Shown: in pieces, positions 1-10,770 of the stretch | Layout of the letters: each line of letters begins with the position of its first letter | How positions within the stretch are numbered: the stretch's first letter is position 1 | Assembly: GCA_012861695.1 (NCBI GenBank) | Contig: JAAOOA010000434.1 | Coordinates: 186,001-250,000 of the forward strand | From: Trematomus loennbergii | Lineage: Eukaryota; Chordata; Actinopteri; Perciformes; Nototheniidae | Direction: 5' to 3' | Length of the DNA stretch: 64,000 nt | Position numbers and translations under genes: made by a program | The notes under the pieces: model-generated | What the model was told of the DNA's origin: nothing | Databases searched by the model: none | The model's input: the letters and a program-made list of their open reading frames with translations, nothing else

Positions 1-288
1 CAGTGGTGAACGCTGTTGGAGAAGTAAGTGATCATCCAAGAGAGCTTTTCCTCCAGTATTACGTGTTTAAGTCAATGTTTTGATCATGACAGAGAAAACC
101 CCAAATAAAAACACTGTAGCTATTCCAGCATGCACAGGCTTTTGTTGTCTGTCTGGACTCTTGTTCATTTTCTTCCATCTGTTTCAGATTGTTGGAATAA
201 TCACACGACATAATTTAACCCACGAGTTCCTTGTGGCCAAACTGCGACAGCACAGCATCAGTGTTTGAGGCCAGTGGACGTCCTGAGG
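1..288. other. Unassigned flank
   Basis: No gene can be supported here. A GTAAGT motif near position 25 could be a splice donor, but the preceding 24 bases are too short to identify an exon. The short frame at 80-268 has no recognisable domain. Confidence 0.4.
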
Positions 289-805
289 TCCTCCCGACAC
301 AGACTCTGTCCTGCTGTCCATTCAACACAGACTCTGTCCTGCTGTCCATTCAACACAGACTCTGTCCTGCTGTCCATTCAACACAGACTCTGTCCTGCTG
401 TCCATTCAACACAGACTCTGTCCTGCTGTCCATTCAACACAGACTCTGTCCTGCTGTCCTCCCGACACAGACTCTGTCCTGCTGTCCATTCAACACAGAC
501 TCTGTCCTGCTGTCCTCCCGACAAAGACTCTGTCCTGCTGTCCATTCAACACAGACTCTGTCCTGCTGTCCTCCCGACACAGACTCTGTCCTGCTGTCCA
601 TTCAACACAGACTCTGTCCTGCTGTCCTCTCAACACAGACTCTGTCCTGCTGTCCTCCCGACACAGACTCTGTCCTGCTGTCCATTCAACACAGACTCTG
701 TCCTGCTGTCCATTCAACACAGACTCTGTCCTGCTGTCCATTCAACACAGACTCTGTCCTGCTGTCCTCCCGACACAGACTCTGTCCTGCTGTTCATTCC
801 TCCAG
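289..805. repeat. 28-bp minisatellite, about 18 copies
   Basis: A tandem array with a 28-bp unit built on CACAGACTCTGTCCTGCTG. The short spacer after this core alternates mainly between CCATTCAA and CCTCCCGA, with one CCTCTCAA. The variants are interspersed rather than blocked. Because 28 is not a multiple of three and the unit lacks stops, the array stays open in several frames on both strands, which explains long repetitive open frames that are not genes. Confidence 0.95.
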
Positions 806-1254
806 CAGGACACGCCTCAGTGCTGCTATAGTAACCCTCCTCCAGCCTGCCTCCCGTCTAACGGCCTGACACATGAACCAGGTGTACTGTCATACAACCG
901 TATTAAACATATTTGACTTCAACATGTTGATATAAATGTTTAACATGACACTAAAATCCCCTAATCTATCTGAATGATGTACTCTTGCTGTGCATTGACA
1001 CAGTGAGCAACAGCAGCAAGGATATGAAAGTATTAATACTCTGATACTGATAGTATTGTCTCAGCAGGAATTTTAGTGGCCACCATGTACTCATAGTCTC
1101 TCTGTGTTTTTCTCCCTGGTCACACAAAGATGAAACTGGAAAGATGTTCCAGTGATTTCAGGTCTGCTGTTTCTGCTAGAGACACAATCCACAAGTCGGA
1201 GCTTGGTAAGCAGAATTCAGAATAAAGAAATCCCAGTCCAACAAAGCTAGCTAG
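806..1254. other. Non-coding interval
   Basis: A 450-bp stretch between two minisatellites. No open frame of note, no recognised repeat and no RNA gene were seen. Confidence 0.5.
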
Positions 1255-2186
1255 ACAGTCAGAGGGACAGTGTGAGGGACAGTGTGAGGGACAGTGTGAG
1301 GGACAGTCAGAGGGACAGTGTGAGGGACAGTGTGAGGGACAGTGTGAGGGACAGTGTGAGGGACAGTCAGAGGGACAGTGTGAGGGACAGTGTGAGGACA
1401 GTGTGAGGGACAGTCAGAGGGACAGTGTGAGGGACAAAGACACAGTGTGAGGGACAGTCAGAGACACAGTGTGAGGGACAAAGACACAGTGTGAGGGATA
1501 GTCAGAGACACAGTGTGAGGGACAAAGACACAGTGTGAGGGACAGTCAGAGACACAGTGTGAGGGACAAAGACACAGTGTGAGGGATAGTCAGAGGGACA
1601 GTGTGAGGGATAGTCAGAGGGACAGTGTGAGGGACAAAGACACAGTGAGGGACAGTCAGAGACACAGTGTGAGGGACAAAGACACAGTGTGAGGGATAGT
1701 CAGAGACACAGTCAAAGGGACAGTCAGAGACACAGTCAGAGACACAGTGTGAGGGACAAAGACACAGTGTGAGGGACAGTGTGAGGGACAGTGTGAGGGA
1801 CAGTCAGAGGGACAGTGTGAGGGACAGTGTGAGGGACAGTCAGAGGGACAGTGTGAGGGACAAAGACACAGTGTGAGGGACAGTCAGAGACACAGTGTGA
1901 GGGACAAAGACACAGTGTGAGGGATAGTCAGAGACACAGTGTGAGGGACAAAGACACAGTGTGAGGGACAGTCAGAGACACAGTGTGAGGGACAAAGACA
2001 CAGTGTGAGGGATAGTCAGAGGGACAGTCAAAGGGACAGTGTGAGGGACAAAGACACAGTGTGAGGGATAGTCAGAGGGACAGTGTGAGGGACAAAGACA
2101 CAGTGTGAGGGACAAAGACACAGTGTGAGGGACAAAGACACAGTGTGAGGGACAAAGACACAGTGTGAGGGACAGTCAGTGTGATG
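1255..2186. repeat. 12-bp minisatellite, roughly 75 units
   Basis: A long array of 12-bp units: GAGGGACAGTGT, with variants carrying GTCA, AAAGACAC or GGGATAGTCA. Variant units form a loose higher-order pattern (AAAGACACAGTGTGAGGGA followed by AGTCAGA) that recurs many times between 1430 and 2165. One unit near 1395 has lost a G, giving GAGGACAGTGT. Confidence 0.95.
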
Positions 2187-2402
2187 TGGTTGTAGGGACT
2201 GAGAGCTTTAACATGTCAGTAAATGTAACTGTTGTTCTTCTCTTTGCAAATACAAAATGGAGAAATTGAGCAAGCTTTGCTGAACATACACACTTTAGTT
2301 TGGTCACATTAAATGTTTAAGTCTAAGTTCCAGGTGAGGCTGTCTGCTGCACTTCATCTGAAAGTAAGACATGTCAGTTTTTATTAATTTGAACTGCAGA
2401 AA
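2187..2402. other. Non-coding interval
   Basis: No gene or recognised repeat in this short stretch after the minisatellite. Confidence 0.4.
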
Positions 2403-2475
2403 AACTAGTCCATGCATTTGTTACTTCAAGGCTGGACTATTGTAACTCTTTATTATCAGGCTGGACCAAAAAGTC
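2403..2475 (+). mobile_element. L2-like LINE C-terminal fragment
   Basis: A short in-frame stretch from about 2403 reads LVHAFVTSRLDYCNSL. This is a conserved motif just after the reverse transcriptase domain of L2-type non-LTR retrotransposons. The frame decays after about 2465. A related LINE at 10.8-14.1 kb has the matching LVHAFIFSRLDYCN region near 13628. It is a dead fragment. Confidence 0.7.
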
Positions 2476-3644
<1,169 letters not shown>

Positions 3645-3766
3645 TAATTGTTCTTAATAAAATATCAAATGAATTCTGTTAGGTCGCTAAATGAGTCAAA
3701 ACCACCAGCTAGCTATACAGGTTCAGGTTGGTCTAATTTATCTTATTTAATCAAATGTTTTCCTAA

Positions 3767-4255
3767 ATGTATAACATATTTCTGATGTTGGATTATTCAG
3801 AGTTACTTATTTCCCCCATTAAAACCAAACCCGTCTCCTTCACACACTCTGGCCCCGGTACACTGACACACTACGATTGGTCAAAACCATGGGCCATCAA
3901 CTGGAACAACTCTCTAAAAAGAACAGACCAAATGTACACCTGGAAGCCTACAAACTCAACAACAAAACATAGATGCACTCAACAGCGCTCGCTCCACCAA
4001 TTACTCCTCCATCATCCAATCTGGCTCCAACTCCAAACACTTTCCTACACCATCAACAAACTCCTCAGGCCCATGAACTCCATCTCCAACTCCTTTACTA
4101 CTGACAAATGCAACTCTTTCCTCTCATTTTATAATTCAAAAATTGCCTCAATCCACAAACAACTGGCCGTTGTCTCCTTTACCTCCACCCCTGGACCTCA
4201 ACCCAAATCCCCCCACCTCCATGCTTCAAACTTCCACTTCCAACCAATGGTGTAG
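3767..4255 (+). mobile_element. Non-LTR retrotransposon fragment (linker region)
   Basis: The open frame of 162 codons contains TDKCNSFLSFYNSKIASIHKQL-like sequence around 4100-4165. It resembles the linker between endonuclease and reverse transcriptase in L2-type LINEs, where a Phe-rich segment precedes N-K-I-x-x-I. No endonuclease or RT catalytic motif remains. This is judged to be a decayed fragment; the exact family is uncertain. Confidence 0.5.
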
Positions 4256-4535
4256 ATACAAAACAGCAGCAACTAAAGGGTAAACAACGACAAACTAAAT
4301 CTCTCTCTACAAAATGTTATAGAGAGGGAACAGCAAGATTTACAAGATGGTGTACTTCCTTCAGGCTCTGCCATTATACTTTATTGTCCGGATTCTATAA
4401 ATATTTAACCCCAATATTGTCACCTTATTGGACACACATGTTGACTGGATGGCTGCCTTGTATCGAGCTCCTCTCCAACATTCTGTTCCTGTCTGACTCC
4501 TGAGTTTGAAACAAGGAGTGTGTGTGTTTGAGGAT

Positions 4536-5569
4536 GACATTTAGAGAGCATCATGACCTTCTACAGGTGCACCATAGAGAGGGTCCTGACCTTCTACAGG
4601 TGCACCATAGAGAGGATCCTGACCTTCTACAGGTGCACCATAGAGAGATCCTGACCTTCTACAGGTGCACCATAGAGAGCCTGACCTTCTACAGGTGCAC
4701 CATAGAGAGATCCTGACCTTCTACAGGTGCACCATAGAGAGGGATCCTGACCTTCTACAGGTGCACCATAGAGAGGCATCCTGACCTTCTACAGGTGCAC
4801 CATAGAGAGCATCCTGACCTTCTACAGGTGCACCATAGAGAGGGTCCTGACCTTCTACAGGTGCACCATAGAGAGGATCCTGACCTTCTACAGGTGCACC
4901 ATAGAGAGGATCCTGACCTTCTACAGGTGCACCATAGAGAGGTCCTGACCTTCTACAGGTGCACCATAGAGAGCATCCTGACCTTCTACAGGTGCACCAT
5001 AGAGAGATCCTGACCTTCTACAGGTGCACCATAGAGAGCATCCTGACCTTCTACAGGTGCACCATAGAGAGCATCCTGACCTTCTACAGGTGCACCATAG
5101 AGAGGATCCTGACCTTCTACAGGTGCACCATAGAGAGCATCCTGACCTTCTACAGGTGCACCATAGAGAGCATCCTGACCTTCTACAGGTGCACCATAGA
5201 GAGGATCCTGACCTTCTACAGGTGCACCATAGAGAGGTCCTGACCTTCTACAGGTGCACCATAGAGAGCATCCTGACCTTCTACAGGTGCACCATAGAGA
5301 GCATCCTGACCTTCTACAGGTGCACCATAGAGAGCATCCTGACCTTCTACAGGTGCACCATAGAGAGCATCCTGACCTTCTACAGGTGCACCATAGAGAG
5401 TCCTGACCTTCTACAGGTGCACCATAGAGAGCATCCTGACCTTCTACAGGTGCACCATAGAGAGTCCTGACCTTCTACAGGTGCACCATAGAGAGGATCC
5501 TGACCTTCTACAGGTGCACCATAGAGATCCTGACCTTCTACAGGTGCACCATAGAGAGCATCCTGACTG
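4536..5569. repeat. ~33-bp minisatellite derived from a LINE RT gene, about 31 copies
   Basis: Tandem copies of a unit running through CTGACCTTCTACAGGTGCACC and ATAGAGAG. Unit length is 33 bp in the full form (CATCC start) and 28-32 bp in variants. The last unit runs without a break into a LINE coding fragment at 5560-5745, where the same bases encode FYRCTIESILTG. The array is therefore an amplified piece of retrotransposon coding sequence. Open frames over the array are shadows. Confidence 0.92.
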
Positions 5570-5745
5570 GCTGCATCACGGCCTGGTACGGCAGCTGCAC
5601 CGCCCTCAATCGTAAGGCTTTACAGAGGGTGGTGAAAACTGCACAGCACATCACCAGGACGGAGCTGCCATCCATGGAGGACCTTTACTCCCAGCGGCTC
5701 AGGAAGAAAGCCTCAGGATTATCAAAGACCCCAAGCTGTAGCTGT
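5560..5745 (+). mobile_element. Non-LTR retrotransposon C-terminal fragment
   Basis: After the last minisatellite unit the frame encodes SILTGCITAWYGSCTALNRK, then LQRVVKTAQHI, then a stretch ending near RKKA. This is the post-RT C-terminal region common in fish LINEs. A one-base deletion near 5715 shifts the frame; the next codons match the K-K-A-L-R-I-I-K-D-P motif seen in the minus-strand fragment at 17460-17650, so the two belong to one family. It ends near 5745. Confidence 0.8.
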
Positions 5746-6330
5746 AGCTATTGTACTGACAATCTTTAAAGGTTGAATCTACAAAACGTAACAATGGACA
5801 GAAAAGTAGTTTCAATGGCATTTCAGATATTTGATCCTAAAAATAACAATGTAAAAATCACTGATGTGCGACTGTACAGCTATCATTGATACCATTATTA
5901 TTATTATTGTGTTAAGAAATCTCTATTTACTGTTTACTAATGAGGGGCTCTTCTGTATTCAGTAGTAATGAATTAGACATAATGATTTCAAAATGATATA
6001 GAGCAGTCAAATGTCACCCGTGTGCAGTGTGCCAGCTATTTAACATTTTTATCACTTTGATATTCGTACAAGGATTCATCTGCTTAACGGCAGTGAGCAT
6101 ATCAAAAATAGCTATTTATGGCCCTGCATATTCCAATTGCTGTAACTGACCCAAAACCCTTCAACATCCCAATGATTCATAATGATATTTACAAGAGGCT
6201 CTTACCATAATGATGTAAAGCCGTGCTGTCATTTACCTCTATTGACTGTAGCCAGTAACAGTGCCCACCTTTTACCTGTGGGGTATTTAACCATAGCCTG
6301 TTCTGCATAATGGCTGAGGGGATGTGTCTA
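5746..6330. other. AT-rich non-coding interval
   Basis: No gene or RNA recognised. It contains a short ATT run near 5895 and nothing else of note. Confidence 0.5.
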
Positions 6331-6450
6331 AGGCCCCATTTACACGGGAACGCAAACAACAACAAACCGAATTCGATATCAAAAAAGTCTTCCGTTCCCA
6401 CGCAATCGGCTCAATTAATGTGTCCGTTCACACGAGACTGCTCGACCCGC

Positions 6451-7228
6451 TGGAGACGCTGTAGTACATATGCCGGGCCTGTAAGTGGCGCTGTACTTCC
6501 GCCACAAAATACACCAAAGCAGCGAAGAAGACTTCCCGAGCATGGTTGCCCTTCTGTTTATTCTCCGCGGTGGATTTAGCAGCAGAGGTGGGGAGAGGCA
6601 GGGCTCTGGCTGTTTCTCTTTTTCTCCCTCCCCGAGGCGAGCGTGTGCTCCTGCTGTAAATCTCCCCGGTAGTCCACCAGCAGATGAAAAACACCCAACT
6701 CTTCGCCTCCGGTAGTGGCTCAGTCAGTCGGGGCTTGGACTGTGAGCCGTAGTCGTTCAAGTTCCAGACCAGACCTACATTTGGAGTGTGGACTTCTACT
6801 TGGAGAGGTCCCAATTCACCTCCTGCCCTGCCGTGGTGCCCTTGAGCAAGGCACCGGACATCCCCCTTCCCCCCTCACTCCCATTGCTCCCGGGCGCTGT
6901 ACAATAGCTGCCCACTGCTCCTAGTACTAGACTCCTGGTGCTAGGATGGGTTAAAAGCAGAGAACACATTTCACTGTGTGTGCTGTGTGCTCTGCATGTG
7001 TGACCCTTAAAGAGGGTTTCATCCCTCCCAATTCTTCTTCTTCTTCTTCTTCTTCTTCCAAGGGACGAGGGAACCGTGCGGCAGAGTTTCCGTGAGAGTC
7101 AACATGTCCGTTAAAGTTTCAATCTTCCGGACAAAATTAGAAAACTGCCGGTCAAAGGTCTTCTTTGTTATTTATTGAGCTTTAAAACTAATTAATAACG
7201 ACTCTATATAATAATAAAAGAATAATAC
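6451..7228. repeat. Arm 1 of a large inverted repeat
   Basis: Arm 1 is the reverse complement of 8295-8745. Both carry GGAGACGCTGTAGTACATAT at the outer end. Both also carry the segment matching GACCTTTGACCGGC and the AATAAATAACAAAGAAG motif at the inner end. Arm 1 is longer because a SINE (6709-7056) was inserted in it. Divergence between arms is modest, with several small indels. Confidence 0.85.
6709..7056 (+). mobile_element. tRNA-derived SINE with (TTC)n tail
   Basis: The 5' end (GTGGCTCAGTCAGTCGGG...) and the later GTTCAAGTTCCAGACC resemble the A- and B-boxes of a tRNA-derived pol III promoter. A body follows with GAGCAAGGCACC and CTGCCCACTGCTCCTAG, common in teleost SINEs, then a TTC-repeat tail at 7034-7056. 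The opposite inverted-repeat arm runs straight from CGCCTC to TTCCAAGG without this block. That defines the insertion boundaries and shows it arrived after the inverted duplication. Confidence 0.85.
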
Positions 7229-7400
7229 ATGGAGCCTCTCTTTTCCTACGGATATAGTGTATAGGGCGTACACACGGAGCCCTTTGACCCCCCAGAGCGT
7301 TCCGTCCGCAGATCTATCCACCTTGGGACCCGTTATCGTTTGAGGGGTCCGTTTCCGCGGTTCGTTTCCACGGTTCCGTTACGGCCTCGTGTGAACGAAC

Positions 7401-8044
7401 GGCTATACGAAAGAGAAAAGTAACAGAAACAACCCGTTTCATTCCTGTGTGAAAAGCTAATCTCTATCATTATAATATCAAATTGGTTGGTGACGCAGAG
7501 ATCAAGGAACAGACGTGACAGCGGCACAGCGACACCACACACGGAGCAGTCTGCTTTCTCCACCAACACCAGTCCAGAACCAACAGCAGAATGACCCGCT
7601 CTGAATCAGGCCCTGTCGCTGCGCCTCAGAGACACACAGGGAGGGATTTGTGTTTTTTGAAAAACACTCGTTATCGTCATGTCAGGTTTTTGGTGGATTT
7701 AATCAAGTCTTGGATTGCACAGTATGAATGTCCTCTTGCTATTTTCAGACGATATATACGTGTGTAAAGTTTGTGAAGGCAGGAGGAAAGCTTCCGCGAT
7801 CACCGTCTCCTCTCCGTTCCTCCAAACCCGCCCCCTCCCTGAAAATAATGAGTGACAGGCTGATAGTGACCCGATAGAAACTTTATTATTCACCTAATCA
7901 CTGATTGAGATATGATGAAGCTAACTTAATCTCATACATTCATGGGATTTATGTAACAGTAGACAGAATAAGTGTGCACCCACTGCACTATTTTTGTTTT
8001 TATAATGCTGTTGTAAATACTCCTGTTGTCTGCTGTGTTCAGAC
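7401..8044. other. Non-coding spacer of the inverted repeat
   Basis: No gene recognised between the inner end of arm 1 and the TTAA element at 8045. Short minus-strand frames at 7333-7569 and 7699-7893 have no domain. Confidence 0.4.
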
Positions 8045-9025
8045 TTAAAGTGGACCTATCATGCTATATTTAAATGATATATTGTAGGGCCATACCTATA
8101 TAAGGTATATTTATACGTTTCTGTTTTCAAAATACCAAACAGATCATGAATTTTAGCCATGCCTCATTTCGCTCTATGTGCTGTTTGCTGTCTAAGGGGC
8201 TGATTCTGTGAGCTGCAGCTGACCACGCCCCCTGCAGGAGAGGGGAGCCGTGCTCTGATCAAGTCAAAAGGGGGAGAAAAAAATATCTCCGTCCTCCGTG
8301 TTTTATTATATTATTATAGGCCTATAGAGTCGTTATTCATTTGTTTTAAAGCTCAATAAATAACAAAGAAGACCTTTGACCGGCACTTTTCTAATTTTGT
8401 CCGGAAGATTTAAACTTTAACGGACATCTTGACCGGCGAAAGAAACTGAAACTGAAACTCTGCCGCACGGTCCCCTCGTTCCTTGGAAGAGGCGGAGAGG
8501 TGGGTGTTTGTCATCTGCTGGTGGACTAACCGGAGAGAATTACAGTGCTTGCCTCGACGGGGAGGGATTGCATTGCAGCGGGAGCAAACGCTTGCCTCGG
8601 GGAGGGAGAAAAAAAGCCACAGCGGAGAATAAACAGAAGGGTAACCATGGTAACTATTGGCGGGAAGTCTTCTTCGCTGCTTTTGTGGCAGACTACAACG
8701 CCACTTACAGGCCTGGCATATGTACTACAGCGTCTCCAGCGCTTTCGAGCGGCAATGGCCGGCCGTGGCCCAACCCACATTCCCCTGATAGGTGGAGAGT
8801 TGGCCCAATAGCCGTAGCGCCACTTCTGTGACGTCATTGAAGTGTTCAAATCTGGATCAGTTTTTATCAGATCCGTTGCAGCCCCTTTTTTAGAGATTTG
8901 GGTATGGAGGAAAATAGAGAGGGTTGTGTTTTCTGACACTTGGTGAGTTCCCTGAAACACCGGGGACACATATTCATGTATAAAAGACGTACAAAAGTGC
9001 ATTTTGCATGATAGGTCCCCTTCAA
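8045..9025. mobile_element. TTAA-flanked non-autonomous DNA transposon, copy 1
   Basis: The left end reads TTAAAGTGGACCTATCATGC. The right end is its near-perfect complement (GCATGATAGGTCCCCTTCAA), so the 3' TTAA has mutated. The last 170 bp match 59698-59868 closely, including GGGTATGGAGGAAAA and GTATAAAAGACGTACAAAAG. No transposase is encoded. TTAA targets are used by piggyBac and Kolobok elements, so it is likely a MITE of one of those. This copy is longer than copy 2 because it holds inverted-repeat arm 2. Confidence 0.8.
8295..8745. repeat. Arm 2 of a large inverted repeat
   Basis: The reverse complement of arm 1 (6451-7228) without the SINE. It lies inside the TTAA element. The open frames at 8508-8831 and 8526-9002 over this arm are shadows without recognisable domains. 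Confidence 0.85.
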
Positions 9026-9213
9026 GACATTCAGTGTCTTTTTTTTTAACAGAAGACGTTGATAGAAGCTGCAGCTAGACTGCAGAAGTATTCGTTTTTT
9101 GTTTTTGAGGATGGAACAATTTCACACACAGATATAGGGAGGCTAGACCTATACAGTTGATTTATTATGGTTTATAATTTAATGTCAAGACGAAGAAGAA
9201 GAAGAAGAAAAAG

Positions 9214-9530
9214 ATGGCTGAACTGTTCAGTGTCAATCCTGTGGAGATGGAGGTTATAAATATCCAAAATCATGTTCAGCTTAAGTCTCAGCAAAACTCA
9301 CAACATTTCTGGAGCCTTGTAGACCCAGAAAACTATAAGAACATTCACCAAGCAGCACTGAAATGTCTGCTTTATTTGGCTCTACATACCTTTGTGAAGC
9401 AGCTTTTTCTGACATGAATGTCATGAAATCTAAATACAGAACAAGACTGACTGATGAACATTTAAATGACTCTATTAGAGTGAACCTAAGTGGGTACACT
9501 CCAGCATACACCTGTATGGTGGACTGAGGC
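9214..9530 (+). pseudogene. hAT transposase C-terminal relic
   Basis: The plus strand encodes parts of a hAT transposase C terminus, the dimerisation region after the DDE core. One frame reads up to LYLALHTF; a frameshift near 9397 then leads to CEAAFSDMNVMKSKYR and TRLTDEHLNDSIRVNL before a stop near 9525. S/T-x-x-E/C-x-x-F-S-x-M-N-x-x-K followed by R-L-T-D-E-H is a typical hAT signature. The DDE residues are absent. A matching 3' terminal inverted repeat lies at 9850-9887. Confidence 0.8.
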
Positions 9531-9849
9531 TCCATGCAGTGCCAGTCATCTCACTAACTGTAAAAAAGAGTGAATGCACTTATTTTACACATGTGCCATA
9601 AGATGCTTGTAAGGTGTGATTAAGGACATTTATGTGAATGTTCAGTGATGTACTTACTATGTGGGCCATAATAATATGTGAGACATTTTCGTTTTCTTGG
9701 ACCTTGATGCGAAGTTAAGATTTTTTATAAGCTTTAGCTATTGCAATTTCACACGTGTACAAAAGTATAGCTTAATTCAACTGATGAGGGCTATGTGAAT
9801 AAATGTAAGCGATGTGATGCAAGAAGCTCTTGGCCACTTACATTTTTTC

Positions 9850-9887
9850 AAAGTAGCTCTCAGATGAAGAAAGGTTGGAGACCCCTG
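9850..9887. mobile_element. hAT 3' terminal inverted repeat
   Basis: Read on the minus strand this begins CAGGGGTCTCCAACCTTTC, a classic hAT terminus. The associated transposase relic lies 320 bp upstream on the plus strand. No partner 5' end was seen, so the element is truncated. Confidence 0.75.
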
Positions 9888-10770
9888 TTATAGAGGATCA
9901 CCTAGGAAAGAGTAGAAGAAACGGTACAGTGTAAAATGTATATGTATGCCATGTAAAAAAGAAATCTGACACCAGTAATATCACCTGTACGTGTTATAAT
10001 TACTCACAGAAGTGACCTAATGCTCGTGGTCAGAAAGATGTATGCCACCTCGAGCCCAGAGTGGATCATTCCATTTGCTCCATCATGTCCTCTCTTTTCA
10101 ATTCACAACTATCCTACTGCAAGATCAGGCTTCATTTTCAACTCTGTCACATGTGTCTCATTCACAGTGTCCAATTCAACTGATAAGTAGAGCAGCTCTC
10201 TTCAAAATGGATGGAACCATGCATAGTTCAATGTTGCCTGATTTTCCAGGGTAAAAACCGTCTTGAAAAGCGATTAAAAAGTGGAACAATGGGTCATTTT
10301 AATGCTATATGTTCCTCCCAGTAAGGCAGCTCTGTGAGGGTAAACATATATAAAAACATTAACACTTTATCTAATAACATGTATTTATCTCATATATGTG
10401 CTGGACAACAGTTTTGACCGTATTCTTTCTTCATGATTAAAAGTTAAGCCTCCTTACAAAGGTGAGTGATATAGGCTATAATCATTTTATTTTATTTTTA
10501 AAAACTCTTCCTTTGTACAAACCCAGACATCAGCTCAGTCCGCTGGTTAGCCCTATTTGTTTAGCGCCACGTGTTGTTGTTAACCTACATTAGCACTATG
10601 CCACTGGGAACACTTATACAGAATGGAAAGTGAGAACAGCATCAAAGAACATCCTCTCAGAATTATTTTTGAGGAAATTATAGCACACGTTCTAGTTTAC
10701 TTGATGATGGCATTAGTACATTAGCCTGATAAGAATATGTGTGTACAAAATGCAGCAAACTCTAACTGAT
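9888..10770. other. Non-coding interval
   Basis: No gene recognised. The small frame at 10042-10254 has no domain. Confidence 0.5.

Larger units (their letters stand above)
6331..7400. mobile_element. Probable DNA-transposon-like repeat region
   Basis: The sequence begins with GGCCCCATTTACACGGGAAC. A reverse-oriented, GC-rich CGTTCGTTCACACGAGGCC motif lies near 7385. Such complementary ends suggest a non-autonomous DNA transposon that encloses inverted-repeat arm 1 and the SINE. No transposase is encoded. The assignment is tentative and no target duplication was identified. Confidence 0.35.

Noticed and set aside
231..869. Long plus- and minus-strand open frames
   Set aside because: They are produced by the 28-bp minisatellite, which has no stop codons in several frames.
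4522..5470. Repetitive open frames with HHREHPDLLQV units
   Set aside because: They are alternative-frame readings of the LINE-derived minisatellite.
6428..6814. 128-codon minus-strand frame as a host gene
   Set aside because: It overlaps inverted-repeat arm 1 and the SINE and has no recognised domain.
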